Shown here: positions 24,319-33,556 of the stretch, in pieces
How the letters are laid out: each line of letters begins with the position of its first letter
Numbering within the stretch: position 1 is the first letter of the stretch
From: Roseobacter insulae
GTDB taxonomy: Bacteria; Pseudomonadota; Alphaproteobacteria; Rhodobacterales; Rhodobacteraceae
DNA length: 64,000 bases
Reading direction: 5' to 3'
NCBI RefSeq assembly: GCF_019375555.1
Contig: NZ_JAHXDN010000011.1
Location: 1-64,000, forward strand
Made by a program: the position numbers and the translations under genes
The notes under the pieces: generated by a model
What the model saw: only the letters and a program-made list of their open reading frames with translations
Databases searched by the model: none
What the model was told of the DNA's origin: nothing

Positions 24319-24948
24319 ATGAGACTAGTAAAAACTATTTCAATAGCACTCGCAGCAATTGCCCTCAGTGGCGCTGCACACGCGGCGACATTCGGTTGGA
24401 CAGAAGGTCTGCGTCCTGACGTTGTTGGCACAAACCGCATCGTACCTACAGATGCGAACAACGCCCCTCCCGGTTTCGACCTGGGAACGATCAATGGTGG
24501 CCAGTCCATCGACCTGCACGGTCGTATCGTTGACGCGGCGGACATCTACCAGTTCACATCGAAGCGCAAGTTCCGCATCGACTTCATCTTTGAAGGTTTC
24601 GACGCGATCGTTAACGGCAATGTCAAGACGATCAACACATCCGGTTTCGTCTCGCAGCCGCTGGACGCGGATGACGGTGCTGTTGTGAACATGTTCCTCG
24701 AAGATGCCGGCGGTCTGCCAGGTGCCGCTGCAGGCAACTCGTTTGTCACGGACATCACCTCGGGTGACTCCACGATCTTTGGTCGCACAGCGCCAGGGAC
24801 ATATACCTTCACCATCGATGGCCTCAACAACTTCGACGCCCTCTATGACATCCGCATCACAGCGGTACCACTGCCAGCCGGTGGCCTGCTGCTGCTGACA
24901 GCTCTGGGTGGTCTGGGCATCGCACGTCGCCGCCGCGCCGCGGCCTAA
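24319..24948 (+). CDS. VPLPA-CTERM sorting-domain protein (exosortase substrate)
   Basis: 209 residues from ATG 24319, with AGGTGG six bases upstream; ATG 24313 is too close to it. It has a signal peptide MRLVKTISIALAAIALSGAAHA, a strand-rich body with no recognised domain, and the tripartite C-terminal signal: motif VPLPAGG, hydrophobic helix LLLLTALGGLGIA and basic tail RRRR. This is the VPLPA variant of PEP-CTERM, cut by exosortase D, whose gene lies 410 bp downstream on the opposite strand. It is probably a surface or matrix protein released or modified during EPS formation. A strong terminator follows. Confidence 0.9.
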   Translation: MRLVKTISIALAAIALSGAAHAATFGWTEGLRPDVVGTNRIVPTDANNAPPGFDLGTINGGQSIDLHGRIVDAADIYQFTSKRKFRIDFIFEGFDAIVNGNVKTINTSGFVSQPLDADDGAVVNMFLEDAGGLPGAAAGNSFVTDITSGDSTIFGRTAPGTYTFTIDGLNNFDALYDIRITAVPLPAGGLLLLTALGGLGIARRRRAAA

Positions 24949-24971
24949 GCGACACTTCATAAATTCGAAAG

Positions 24972-25001
24972 GCCCCTGTCTTCGTGACAGGGGCTTTTTT
25001 T
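24972..25001 (+). terminator. Rho-independent terminator
   Basis: GCCCCTGTC (24972-24980) pairs with GACAGGGGC (24986-24994) around loop TTCGT, followed by seven Ts. It ends the transcript of the VPLPA-CTERM gene. Confidence 0.9.
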
Positions 25002-25357
25002 ATGCCTGCATGAATACCACCCCGTGCAGGAACATCTCCCCGCCATGACCTGCTTGATGTAGGGCACATCCTCTGGCCCATCTCACGGCCTGCCTGTACC
25101 TGCTTGCCCGTGTGAGGCCGTGCTCACCTATTCTGCCGATGGCGTTCCGCCTGACGGAGCGCTGTGTGTCCGGATCGCGGGCACAGCAGGCGTCGCCTTG
25201 ACCAGTGGCTGGGGGATCGACCACAAAGGCAGCACACAGAGGATCTGTGCGCCCTGTCATCCTGGGATGGATTTGTCATTAAGTGCTGCAAACCTGAACC
25301 CGGTCGCCCCCGTACAGGGGGGTCCGGGGTGCGCGGCGAGGAGGGGGCTCCGCGGCG
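25002..25357. other. Gene-free stretch between convergent VPLPA-CTERM and exosortase genes
   Basis: 356 GC-rich bases. Open frames of 80-86 codons exist on both strands but have no recognisable domain or ribosome binding site. It looks like non-coding or decayed sequence. Confidence 0.4.
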
Positions 25358-26962
25358 TCAGGCGCCGGGGATGAACCGCGGCAGCTTTGGCACCACGTCG
25401 TTCAGTATCTCGTTCAGACGTGCCTCGGCATCCGCATCGGTCTCATCCGGCGTGATCAGGGTGGTCAGCCGCACGATCGCACCGTCCTTGCGGCCGCTGG
25501 TGACGCCATCCGCAACGAGGTAGAGTTTCGCCGCGAAATCCCAGGCCACTTTGCGGCCTTTCTGTTCAAACCAGTAATAGACCATCATCCGCGTCTCACC
25601 CTTCTGGATGATTGCCCGGTTGATGTTGAATGGCATATCCGTGCCGACCTGTGCCGTAATATCGACCCGCTCGAGCCAGGCAATTTCCCAGCCTGCGCCG
25701 GGCAGGCAGATTTCAGGGGAATGAACCCCGCCCTTGCTCTGATCCTTGTACCAGGCTGAAAAGAAGCCGACGGTGGCATCCGCATCCGGTTTGGAAAAGA
25801 TAACGGAGTGATAATCGTCCGCCTGCAATTCGCGGGTAATATCGGGGCTCAGAATCTGTGGCGGACCCACTTGCTGCCATTCTCCGACCGTGCGGGGGAA
25901 CAGGCTGAAGCTGTCACGCTCTGCCCGCACAATGTCGCGCTGGGGCAGCATCTGCCATGTCAGTGCCGCGCAGAGCATCACAACCGCCGCCGAGATCATC
26001 GCGGGGGAGGCGCGCACATAGCGCAGCCGTTTGACCTGTGCGCCCAGCCCGTCCGTGTCCAGATCCAGTGCATCAATGAGGCCCATCTTCTGCGGGTTCA
26101 GGAACAGCATCAGGCGGGCCAGCCCGAAGAGGATCAGGATACAGGCCAGGAAGATCACCCAGCCTTCGAAGAAATGGGTGAACCCTTCAAGCCACTCGAC
26201 ACCATATTTCTGCACCAGAACGCCGCCGACGGCGATGCGCACGGAGTTCATGAAGACGGTGATCGGGGCCGCGGAAATCAACAGAACGGCCTTGTGCCAC
26301 ATGGGTCCGCGGTAGAGCACCGCGAAGATGTAGGAGAAGCTGAGGATCGGGAACAGGTAGCGCAGGCCCGAGCAGGCCTCCGCCACATGCAGCTTCAGCA
26401 CGCCCAGATCGATGATATTGCCGTCCAGAAAGACCGGCACGTTCATCAGTTGCAGGAACCAGACCCCCAGTTCCGAGGAGATCAGCTGCAGCACGGTGGA
26501 AAGCTTGTAGTAGATCACCCCTGGCAGGGGCAGCATATAGACAAGGTGCAGCACCGGCGGCCAGAAATGTTTGCCGGTTTTCCAGCCGAAGCTGACCAGC
26601 AGAATGCCGCCCACCCAGAGGATCGTTGCATAGGCCACGATGTCGGAAATATTGGACAGTTTGCCCATGGTGGCAAAGACCAGCGCCGCGACAAGCACGG
26701 TAAACCCGACCCAGCGGTCGCGCTTGGGACCGGGATCAACAGGGTATTCCTTGAGCTGGCGTAAAAACAGCAGCCCCGACAGGATGGGGATCAGGGGGCC
26801 GTGGCTGTATTCCGGCTTTTGCCAGGCGGTCAGAAGCGCATCGAGCCCGTCGATGAAGAAGAAGCCGGCGGCGAGTGTGGCCACGACCAGCCAGAAATGG
26901 CCCCAGCCCAGATAGGACATCAGCCCATTGGGGTGTTCACGAACGCCTTGTGTCATCGACAT
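25358..26962 (-). CDS. xrtD: Exosortase D with fused EpsI domain (VPLPA-CTERM-specific)
   Basis: 534 residues. The N-terminal 300 residues are a multi-pass exosortase with the catalytic triad Cys197 (AEACSGLRYLFP), Arg242 (NSVRIA) and His263 (THFFEGW). After a further membrane segment (about 325-345) the C-terminal part is an EpsI-like periplasmic domain (GEWQQVG, HSPEICLPGAGW, MMVYYWF). This fusion is the architecture of XrtD. It cleaves VPLPA-CTERM proteins at the outer face of the inner membrane, and a matching substrate lies next door. ATG 26962 has AAAGG seven bases upstream. The 167 bases separating it from the glycosyltransferase upstream suggest its own promoter. Confidence 0.92.
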   Translation of the reverse strand: MSMTQGVREHPNGLMSYLGWGHFWLVVATLAAGFFFIDGLDALLTAWQKPEYSHGPLIPILSGLLFLRQLKEYPVDPGPKRDRWVGFTVLVAALVFATMGKLSNISDIVAYATILWVGGILLVSFGWKTGKHFWPPVLHLVYMLPLPGVIYYKLSTVLQLISSELGVWFLQLMNVPVFLDGNIIDLGVLKLHVAEACSGLRYLFPILSFSYIFAVLYRGPMWHKAVLLISAAPITVFMNSVRIAVGGVLVQKYGVEWLEGFTHFFEGWVIFLACILILFGLARLMLFLNPQKMGLIDALDLDTDGLGAQVKRLRYVRASPAMISAAVVMLCAALTWQMLPQRDIVRAERDSFSLFPRTVGEWQQVGPPQILSPDITRELQADDYHSVIFSKPDADATVGFFSAWYKDQSKGGVHSPEICLPGAGWEIAWLERVDITAQVGTDMPFNINRAIIQKGETRMMVYYWFEQKGRKVAWDFAAKLYLVADGVTSGRKDGAIVRLTTLITPDETDADAEARLNEILNDVVPKLPRFIPGA

Positions 26963-27129
26963 GGGGGTACCTTTTGAAAATCGTTATTCGGTTTAAAATA
27001 CTATCGGCAGGATGTGGTCAGAGTATGACGCAAAATCAACGGTGCGGCGACTCATTTAACGCGGGTAACGCCCTGATAACTTATTGTTGACCGCGCGTCA
27101 TCCGCGGCGGCATCCGCCTGCCGCTGCCC

Positions 27130-28422
27130 TCAGCGGTACTCGGTGAAGCTCCCCAGGTTTTCTCCTTTCAGAACAGCCTGATAGAGCCTGGCCGTATAGG
27201 CGGCCTTGGCGTCCCAGTCATAGTAGGTACGGGCATAATCGGCGCCGCGCTGCGCCATCGCGGCATGTTCCTGCGGCGCGGCCACGCAGTGTTCCATGGC
27301 CGCCTGGTAGTCCCGCACCAGCCCGTCCATCGGTTGCAGATCGATCCGCACCCCCCGACCGCCCGCGACCAGATCCCCCGGGGCGCCGTAATTGGTGACC
27401 AGGCAGACCATGCCGGAGGCCATCGCCTCCACCACGACACCTGCGCCCAACTCACGGATGGAAGGGAAGACAAAGGCATCACAGCGCCGCATGAAATCGG
27501 CCACTTCCGCTTGGGTCTTACGGCCTTCGAAGATCACCCGGTCCCGGGCGCCCGCCTCGGCCACCATATGTTCCAGCCGGGGTTGTTCGGGCCCGTCTCC
27601 CAGCACGTGCAGCACATGGTCCTGCAGCGTCTGCGAGGTGGCAAAGGCGCGAATGGCCGCCTCGGGCACTTTGTAGGGCACCAGCCGGCCGGCAAACAGA
27701 AACCGCTTGGGCCCTCTGACCGAAAACGGCGCTTGCCGCCCCTGCGGGTGAAAGACGGCCGGATCGAACCCCACTTCCGGGAAGGGCACAACCCTGTCCA
27801 GGCAGCTCTTTGGCAGATCGTCGATGGTGTGCTGGAAGGCGGCCATGATGCAGGCGGCGTGTCGAAAGGTCGATTGCGCGAACGGCAGGTAGCGATAGGC
27901 GCCGCGCAGACGCCGCAGGCCTTCGCGCTCGCGTTTTTGTTCGCTGTTGAAGGCGGCGGGCCAGTCGAGGTTGCCGTTCAGCGGCCCGATCAGGAACGGC
28001 TGTTTCGTGCGGCCCGAGGCATAGCTGGGCAGGGTGGGCGACATCGGCGTGATCCGGTGCACCAGATCGAACTCCCCCCCCTGCAGCGGGCCGTCGAATT
28101 CCCGCAAGATCTGCCGTTCAAAAGCGACATAGGGGGGGTAGGCCATGATCTGATTGGTGGACCATGCGACCTCGTTGCCCCCGCGCAGAAAAGTCGACAG
28201 GCGGTACATGCGCCGGGCAATCCACTCGTTGTCGATATAGTGCACCCGGTCGGCCAGCTCGCCGGCTTTTTCAATGTTCTCGCGATTGCGGATATGCGTG
28301 GCGATGGTCACATCCGCGACCCGTGCCAGCGCGCGGGCATATTTATATCCCACGATCGGCAGGGACGGCCATTCCGGGTTGCAGTTCTCGGCCAGTAAGA
28401 GCACGCGGGGCAGGGAGGACAT
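27130..28422 (-). CDS. Glycosyltransferase family 4
   Basis: A 430-residue GT-B enzyme. The N-terminal half has PLNGNLDWP and the C-terminal half has the GT4 core: RFLFAGRLVPYKVPEAAIRAF, VLGDGPEQPRL, and the nucleotide-binding SIRELGAGVVVEAMASG, in which GAGVVVEAM carries the conserved glutamate. It probably adds one sugar to the lipid-linked repeat unit in the cytoplasm. The sulfotransferase gene lies 114 bp upstream on the same strand. Donor and acceptor are unknown. Confidence 0.85.
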   Translation of the reverse strand: MSSLPRVLLLAENCNPEWPSLPIVGYKYARALARVADVTIATHIRNRENIEKAGELADRVHYIDNEWIARRMYRLSTFLRGGNEVAWSTNQIMAYPPYVAFERQILREFDGPLQGGEFDLVHRITPMSPTLPSYASGRTKQPFLIGPLNGNLDWPAAFNSEQKREREGLRRLRGAYRYLPFAQSTFRHAACIMAAFQHTIDDLPKSCLDRVVPFPEVGFDPAVFHPQGRQAPFSVRGPKRFLFAGRLVPYKVPEAAIRAFATSQTLQDHVLHVLGDGPEQPRLEHMVAEAGARDRVIFEGRKTQAEVADFMRRCDAFVFPSIRELGAGVVVEAMASGMVCLVTNYGAPGDLVAGGRGVRIDLQPMDGLVRDYQAAMEHCVAAPQEHAAMAQRGADYARTYYDWDAKAAYTARLYQAVLKGENLGSFTEYR

Positions 28423-28536
28423 TGAAATACCTAACTCTATTTTGCCGGTTTCGCTTACAACACCCCGGCACAGGGGGCAATTCCGGCACCGTGGGGCGGT
28501 TAACTCTTCCGCTGCCGGAGCAGGGCTGTCGCGGTT

Positions 28537-29373
28537 CTAGCCGAAAGTCCAGAAGTCTGCCGGTTTGCCGCAATGCGCAAGGAACCGTTCTGCATCCGGG
28601 CGCACGGTTTTCAGGATGTCCGCTTTGATCGCGTCGGAAAAATCGGGCCGTTCCGTGATCTTCTGGCTGAGCAGTTCGCGTTTGACGGTGGTTTTCAGCG
28701 CCTTGGGCAGGATCTTCTTGGCCGTCTTGATAAAGGGCAACCGGTTGACGGCTGAAAACCGTTGCGACGGGATCACCTTGCCGCTGCTGGGGTTCATATG
28801 GGCGCGGCGCACCTCGGCAGAGGGCGGGATTTCAAGAAATTCGCAGAGCCTTTCGAAGAATGCCGCCCGGTCACGACTGAGATCTTCCATGAAACCCACG
28901 AAGATCTGGGCGTCGGGAAAATGGGCGCGGTAGCGCGAGAGGTTTTTCCAATAAAGGCTCTGATCCACGAAAAGATCGGGCATCCGGGTGACGGCCAGAT
29001 CGAGCGTGGGGGGCACCTGATCGCCGCTGTTGGCCCGGTTCTGTATCCAGGCCGAGGCAATACGCTCCAGCGGGTGGCGCGCGATGTAGATCAGTTTCAG
29101 CCCCGGGTGATAGGCGGCCATACGATCCGCCGACTGCGGATAAAGCGCGCCGGCACCGTAATCATTGGAGCCTTCTCCGCAGAGTTTTTCCCCCCGGTGC
29201 GCGTCGAAATGCGCCTCATAGGCCGCCACCCCTTGGGCAAACCGGTCATCGTGGCTGAAGAAATTGGGCTCGGCCCGGGGGACCATGAAAACATCCTCAT
29301 GGTCTTCGAGATAGGCACAGATCGTGGATGTACCGCATTTCATGGCACCAATGACGATGAAATCAGGCCGCAT
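28537..29373 (-). CDS. Sulfotransferase family protein (1 of 7)
   Basis: 278 residues from ATG 29373, which has AAGAGG upstream; the frame is open to 29472. The 5'-phosphosulfate-binding loop is GAMKCGTST (9-17) and the 3'-phosphate-binding stretch is YIARHPLERIASAW (about 99-112), both typical of PAPS-dependent sulfotransferases (heparan N-sulfotransferase-like group). It would move sulfate from PAPS to a sugar hydroxyl or amine of the EPS unit. It is divergent from the GT2 gene at 29532. Confidence 0.8.
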   Translation of the reverse strand: MRPDFIVIGAMKCGTSTICAYLEDHEDVFMVPRAEPNFFSHDDRFAQGVAAYEAHFDAHRGEKLCGEGSNDYGAGALYPQSADRMAAYHPGLKLIYIARHPLERIASAWIQNRANSGDQVPPTLDLAVTRMPDLFVDQSLYWKNLSRYRAHFPDAQIFVGFMEDLSRDRAAFFERLCEFLEIPPSAEVRRAHMNPSSGKVIPSQRFSAVNRLPFIKTAKKILPKALKTTVKRELLSQKITERPDFSDAIKADILKTVRPDAERFLAHCGKPADFWTFG

Positions 29374-29531
29374 TGGAAATCCTCTTGAGGGCAGGGCGTT
29401 GCTGACGCCTTTATGACCAACCCGCCACACGGGCACCAGATCAAAGCGTCGAAACATTGTGTGGCCGGGCATTCCGCGCTAGGTGGCGGCACGACAAGAC
29501 ATCGACCGTTTGCTGCAAGGAATGCCTCCCC

Positions 29532-30467
29532 GTGACAGAACAAACAGATCCGGATGCTTATGTGATCATCTCGCCCTGTCGCAACGAGGCGGACTATATG
29601 CGGCGCACCCTCGACAGCGTGGTGGCCCAGACCGTGCCGCCCGCGCTATGGGTCATTGTGGATGATGGCTCGACCGATGAGACCCCGCAGATACTGGCGA
29701 AATACATGGCCCGGCACGACTGGATACGGGTGGTGCCGAAACCGGACCGTGGGCACCGTGCGGTTGGCCCGGGCGTGATCGAGGCGTTCTACGCGGGCTA
29801 TGACAGCATCGATCCGGCGCAGTTTGCCTATTCATGCAAGCTTGACCTCGATCTGGATCTGCCGCCGCGCTATTTCGAGACGCTGATCCGCCGGATGCAG
29901 GACAACCCGCGGATCGGCACCTGTTCAGGCAAGCCCTACGTGCGCCAGAACGGGGGGCTGGTCTCGGAGCGGCGCGGCGACGAGATGTCTGTGGGCATGA
30001 CCAAGTTCTACCGCCGGGAATGTTTCGAGGCGATCGGCGGCTACGTGCATGAGGTCATGTGGGATGCCATCGATTGTCACAAGGCGCGTTCCTTAGGCTG
30101 GATCGCCGTCAGCTGGGATGATCCGGACCTGCGGTTTGAACATCTGCGCCCCATGGGGTCCAGCCAGACCTCGATCTATACCGGGCGTCGCCGGCACGGG
30201 TTTGGGCAGTATTTCATGGGATCCGATCCGCTTTTCTATCTGGCCACCTGCGTGTTCCGCATGGCCGAGCCGCCCGTCATCCTGGGCGGGCTGGCGATGT
30301 TGCAGGGGTATGTCGGTGCCTGGTGGCGGGGGGAGCGTCAGTACGAGGACGCGGAGCTGCGCGCCTTCATCCGGGCCTACCAGCGCCGCGCCCTGCGGGT
30401 CGGCAAGGCCCGCGCGGTGGCCGAGATCGAAGCGGCGCGCGCACATCTGGCAAATCCAGAGTCCTAG
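29532..30467 (+). CDS. Glycosyltransferase family 2
   Basis: About 311 residues from GTG 29532, preceded by AAGGAA; the frame is open upstream to 29457. It has the GT-A signature YVIISPCRNEADYMRRTL, the acidic VDDGSTDETPQI, and the metal-binding KLDLDLDLPP, a variant DxD. It belongs with EPS glycosyltransferases, but its sugar cannot be read. Convergent with the GT4 gene at 30545. Confidence 0.8.
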   Translation: MTEQTDPDAYVIISPCRNEADYMRRTLDSVVAQTVPPALWVIVDDGSTDETPQILAKYMARHDWIRVVPKPDRGHRAVGPGVIEAFYAGYDSIDPAQFAYSCKLDLDLDLPPRYFETLIRRMQDNPRIGTCSGKPYVRQNGGLVSERRGDEMSVGMTKFYRRECFEAIGGYVHEVMWDAIDCHKARSLGWIAVSWDDPDLRFEHLRPMGSSQTSIYTGRRRHGFGQYFMGSDPLFYLATCVFRMAEPPVILGGLAMLQGYVGAWWRGERQYEDAELRAFIRAYQRRALRVGKARAVAEIEAARAHLANPES

Positions 30468-30544
30468 CGGAGCGTCTGTGTAATCTGTCCCTCAACCCTC
30501 CTGGTCAGAGCCACATTCGCCAACCCGCTGCGGGGGGTATTGTC

Positions 30545-31750
30545 TCAGCGGTCTGTAGTGATTTCCCGATAGAGAGCCATCGCATTGATTTGGTGATCAA
30601 ACTTCGTCTTGGCGGTCTGCCGTGCGGCGGCCCCCATCGCCGCCCGGCGTGCCGGGTCCGTGGCCAGAATACGGGTCGCTTCGCCGATGGCCGCCACGTC
30701 CTCCTGCGGGACCAGAAACCCGTCCACGCCGTCCTCGATCATGTCGGGTGTGCCGCCGATGATCGAACAGATCACCGGCAGGCCACAGGACATCGCCTCC
30801 ATGATGGCCACCGGCGCGGCTTCGCCTTTCCTGATACTGGTCAGTGCCAGCGCATCGGCTGATTGCATCAGCTCCAGCACCACGGCTTCGTCCACGGATC
30901 CCAGCAGCATCACATGATCGGTCAACCCCAGGCGGTCGATTTCCGTCTCTATTGCGGCGCGTTCGGGGCCCTCACCGGCAATGCGGTAGTGAATGTCGAT
31001 CCCGTCCTCGCGCAGCTGCGCCATCGCGCGCAGGAAAAACCGATGCCCCTTGGTGTTGTTCAGCCGCGCGACGGTCACCACCTCGAACCGGCTGTCGGGA
31101 CGCCTGCCGCGCATATCGGGATCCGGCTGGAAGCGGCTGGTATCGACCCCCATCCAGATCACCGGGTAGGGCTGCGTGGGGCTGATCTCGTCCCGGAGTG
31201 ATTTTTGCAACGGGGCCGTGACCGCGCTGACAAAGCTGGCGCGGGCCATCTTGGCCTTGTGGTCGGTGCCGTAAACCGGCAGGTCGCCATGCAGGGTCAG
31301 GCTGTAGCGCAGCCCTGCAAGGATATGGGCCAGCGCCCCCAGATGGGCGGCATTGGCGCAGGAATGGATGTGCACCCGGTCGATGCCCGCCTGCTGGCAG
31401 CTGACCGCCAGATCCGCCGCCGAGGCGATCAGCACAACAAAGGCCAGCCGCGTTTTCAAAGGTGTCTGCGACAGGCCCAGCACATAGCGCAGGGCGTGCA
31501 GGGCGCGCCGCGGATGGCGCAGCAGATATCCCAGAGCAGGGGCAAGCCGGGGCGGGAACAGGTATTGCGTGCGGGCGCGGGCGGCCTCGGCAAAAGCATG
31601 CGGGCAGGCCCCCACGGGGGGCTTGCGGGTTGAGAACACATGAACCGGCACGCCCGCCGCTTCCATCGCCCCCAGTTCACGCCAGAAAAACGCATGGGTC
31701 TGCGCGGGGAATTCAGGGATCAGATAACCGATGGGGGAAGGGGTGTTCAC
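30545..31750 (-). CDS. Glycosyltransferase family 4 (colanic-acid type)
   Basis: 401 residues. The opening IGYLIPEFPAQTHAFFWREL and the later HIHSCANAAHLGALA resemble WcaL/EpsF-type enzymes. The C-terminal GT4 part contains VVTVARLNNTKGHRFFLRAM, IAGEGPERA and RKGEAAPVAIMEAMSCGLPVI. It is a relative of the enzyme at 47198-48469. The upstream sulfotransferase gene on the same strand is 40 bp away, so the two may be co-transcribed. Confidence 0.86.
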   Translation of the reverse strand: MNTPSPIGYLIPEFPAQTHAFFWRELGAMEAAGVPVHVFSTRKPPVGACPHAFAEAARARTQYLFPPRLAPALGYLLRHPRRALHALRYVLGLSQTPLKTRLAFVVLIASAADLAVSCQQAGIDRVHIHSCANAAHLGALAHILAGLRYSLTLHGDLPVYGTDHKAKMARASFVSAVTAPLQKSLRDEISPTQPYPVIWMGVDTSRFQPDPDMRGRRPDSRFEVVTVARLNNTKGHRFFLRAMAQLREDGIDIHYRIAGEGPERAAIETEIDRLGLTDHVMLLGSVDEAVVLELMQSADALALTSIRKGEAAPVAIMEAMSCGLPVICSIIGGTPDMIEDGVDGFLVPQEDVAAIGEATRILATDPARRAAMGAAARQTAKTKFDHQINAMALYREITTDR

Positions 31751-31790
31751 ACGTAATATCCTGATGTTGAAAATGTCGCGGCCTGCGGGG

Positions 31791-32666
31791 TCAGGCCGGC
31801 AGCAGGTGCTCCAGTCCCCGTTGCGCGACCCGCTGGACCAGATCGTCGTAATTGGCGATGACCTGTGCCGGATCGGACGGCAGGATCTTGCGCAGCCCGC
31901 CTGACACAGGGGCCGATGGCATGCCGATCCAGTCGAAGACCTGATCCGCCGCCGCCTGGTGGCGGGTTTGATCCAGCAGATCGGTCTCGTAGGAAATCTT
32001 CAGATGCGGGAAATCGCGCAGGCAATGACGTTCGTATTCCAGCAGCATATCGCTCCATTCCAGACGCCGGATGAAATCATCGATATCAAGCGTCACAGGC
32101 GTGCGGGCCGCGGGCTGGGTGGCCTGTGGGGTCCAGCCCTTCTTGCCGCCTTCGGTCCCGGCACTGTCCTTTTGATGATAAACCCGGCTGGTCTGGGCCA
32201 TCGCCAGCGACAGGGTCTGCGAAAAGGTCTGACGCTCCAGATGGATGAACTGGAAGCCGTCCTGACTGAGGGTGTCGAGAAACCCGACCGGGTTGCGCAG
32301 CTTCTGCACCTGCACCATCTGATACGACAGCAATTTCGCGCCATAGGCAGATGTGGGGCTTTTGCGGGCCAGGTTATGGAAATAACGGCCGGGAAACAGC
32401 ACCCGCCGTGACATCAGCTCCCGACCGCAGCGCACATCGGGATGCGCATTGAGCAATTGCGTCAGCAGGGTCGATCCGGACCGCGCCCGGCTGAAGATCA
32501 GGAATTTCCGGATGTCCTTGTTTTCCGGCGTGACCAGAGAGCTGGCCCAGACCCGCGCCTCTGTCCAGATCCCGCCCAGCGAGGCCCGGCTGGGATGCCA
32601 GCGCCCGGCAATGAAGGTGGTATCCACCGGGGCATGCGAGAGGGTCCGTGCGATGATATCCGTCAT
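31791..32666 (-). CDS. Sulfotransferase family protein (2 of 7, Stf0-like)
   Basis: 291 residues from ATG 32666; the frame extends to 32696. The sulfate-donor loop is SRARSGSTLLTQ (about 59-70), and FIHLERQTFSQTLSLA resembles the 3'-phosphate segment. The protein resembles Stf0/LPS-sulfotransferase-like proteins. It probably modifies the EPS or its lipid-linked precursor. It is divergent from another sulfotransferase gene that starts near 32839. Confidence 0.7.
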   Translation of the reverse strand: MTDIIARTLSHAPVDTTFIAGRWHPSRASLGGIWTEARVWASSLVTPENKDIRKFLIFSRARSGSTLLTQLLNAHPDVRCGRELMSRRVLFPGRYFHNLARKSPTSAYGAKLLSYQMVQVQKLRNPVGFLDTLSQDGFQFIHLERQTFSQTLSLAMAQTSRVYHQKDSAGTEGGKKGWTPQATQPAARTPVTLDIDDFIRRLEWSDMLLEYERHCLRDFPHLKISYETDLLDQTRHQAAADQVFDWIGMPSAPVSGGLRKILPSDPAQVIANYDDLVQRVAQRGLEHLLPA

Positions 32667-32838
32667 GTGAGTACCTTTACCGAGACCCCGTGGCATTTCT
32701 GGGACGGTATAGCGGCCTTGGGCCTTTCAAAACAAGGCTTTGGCGCGGGGTCTTTTGCGCGATGATGCGACAGCCTCTTGTTGCTCCGGGGCGAATGATT
32801 ATGCTGCGCGCGCAACAGCAGATAAAAGAAGCTCCGCT

Positions 32839-33537
32839 TTGATTGACCCCCGATACAAGGACCTCATCTACCGGACGGTTCCCCTGCCGGTGCTGCAGAT
32901 GGCGCTGCCCCGGGTGGCGCCGGGCAAATCGCCCTTCCTGCCCCCGATCATCGCGCGCAGGGCGATTTTCATTCATGTACCGAAAGCGGCAGGGACCAGC
33001 CTCAAGATCGAACTCTACGGCGCGGCGACAGGCGGGCATCGCACCATTGGCGAATATATGGCCTATGACGGGGCCAGAACGCGTGATTTCCTTAAATTCT
33101 GCTTTGTGCGCAATCCCTGGGACCGGCTGTTGTCAGCCTATTCCTACCTCAAGCAGGGCCAGCGGGCGTCGATGCGGGACAAGGCCTTTGCCGCGCGGTT
33201 CCTGAGCGACACGCAGGACATCAATGAGTTTGTTCTGTCCCTGCAGGACAGGGCCCTGCGCCGGCAGGTCATGGTCTACGATCATTTCCGCCCGCAAAGC
33301 CACTGGATCTGCCTGCCGGGGGCGAAAACCCACGCGATGGATTTCATCGGCCGGTTCGAGACGCTTGAAGAGGACACCAACAGGGTCCGTGAAATGCTGT
33401 CGCTGCCGTTGGGGGGGGTGGAAAAAATCCGCCCGTCCGACCACGCCCCCTACCGCGAGGCCTATACCGCGCAGGCCCGCCGGATCGTGGCGGACCTCTA
33501 TGCGCAGGATATTGCCTTGTTAGAGTATGAATTCTGA
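32839..33537 (+). CDS. Sulfotransferase family protein (3 of 7, Sulfotransfer_2 type)
   Basis: 232 residues if translation starts at TTG 32839 with GAAG upstream; no ATG is suitable and the frame is open to 32740. Key motifs are the PAPS loop HVPKAAGTSLK (about 46-56) and FCFVRNPWDRLLSAY (about 84-98), the 3'-phosphate segment of carbohydrate sulfotransferases such as chondroitin and HNK-1 enzymes. It is convergent with the beta-helix gene at 33557, with 19 bases between stops. Confidence 0.8.
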   Translation: MIDPRYKDLIYRTVPLPVLQMALPRVAPGKSPFLPPIIARRAIFIHVPKAAGTSLKIELYGAATGGHRTIGEYMAYDGARTRDFLKFCFVRNPWDRLLSAYSYLKQGQRASMRDKAFAARFLSDTQDINEFVLSLQDRALRRQVMVYDHFRPQSHWICLPGAKTHAMDFIGRFETLEEDTNRVREMLSLPLGGVEKIRPSDHAPYREAYTAQARRIVADLYAQDIALLEYEF

Positions 33538-33556
33538 CAGGGCAGCCTGCTGGAAC

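Noticed and set aside
25002-25357. 80-86-codon ORFs between the VPLPA-CTERM and exosortase genes
   Set aside because: They occur on both strands, lack ribosome binding sites and show no recognisable family.
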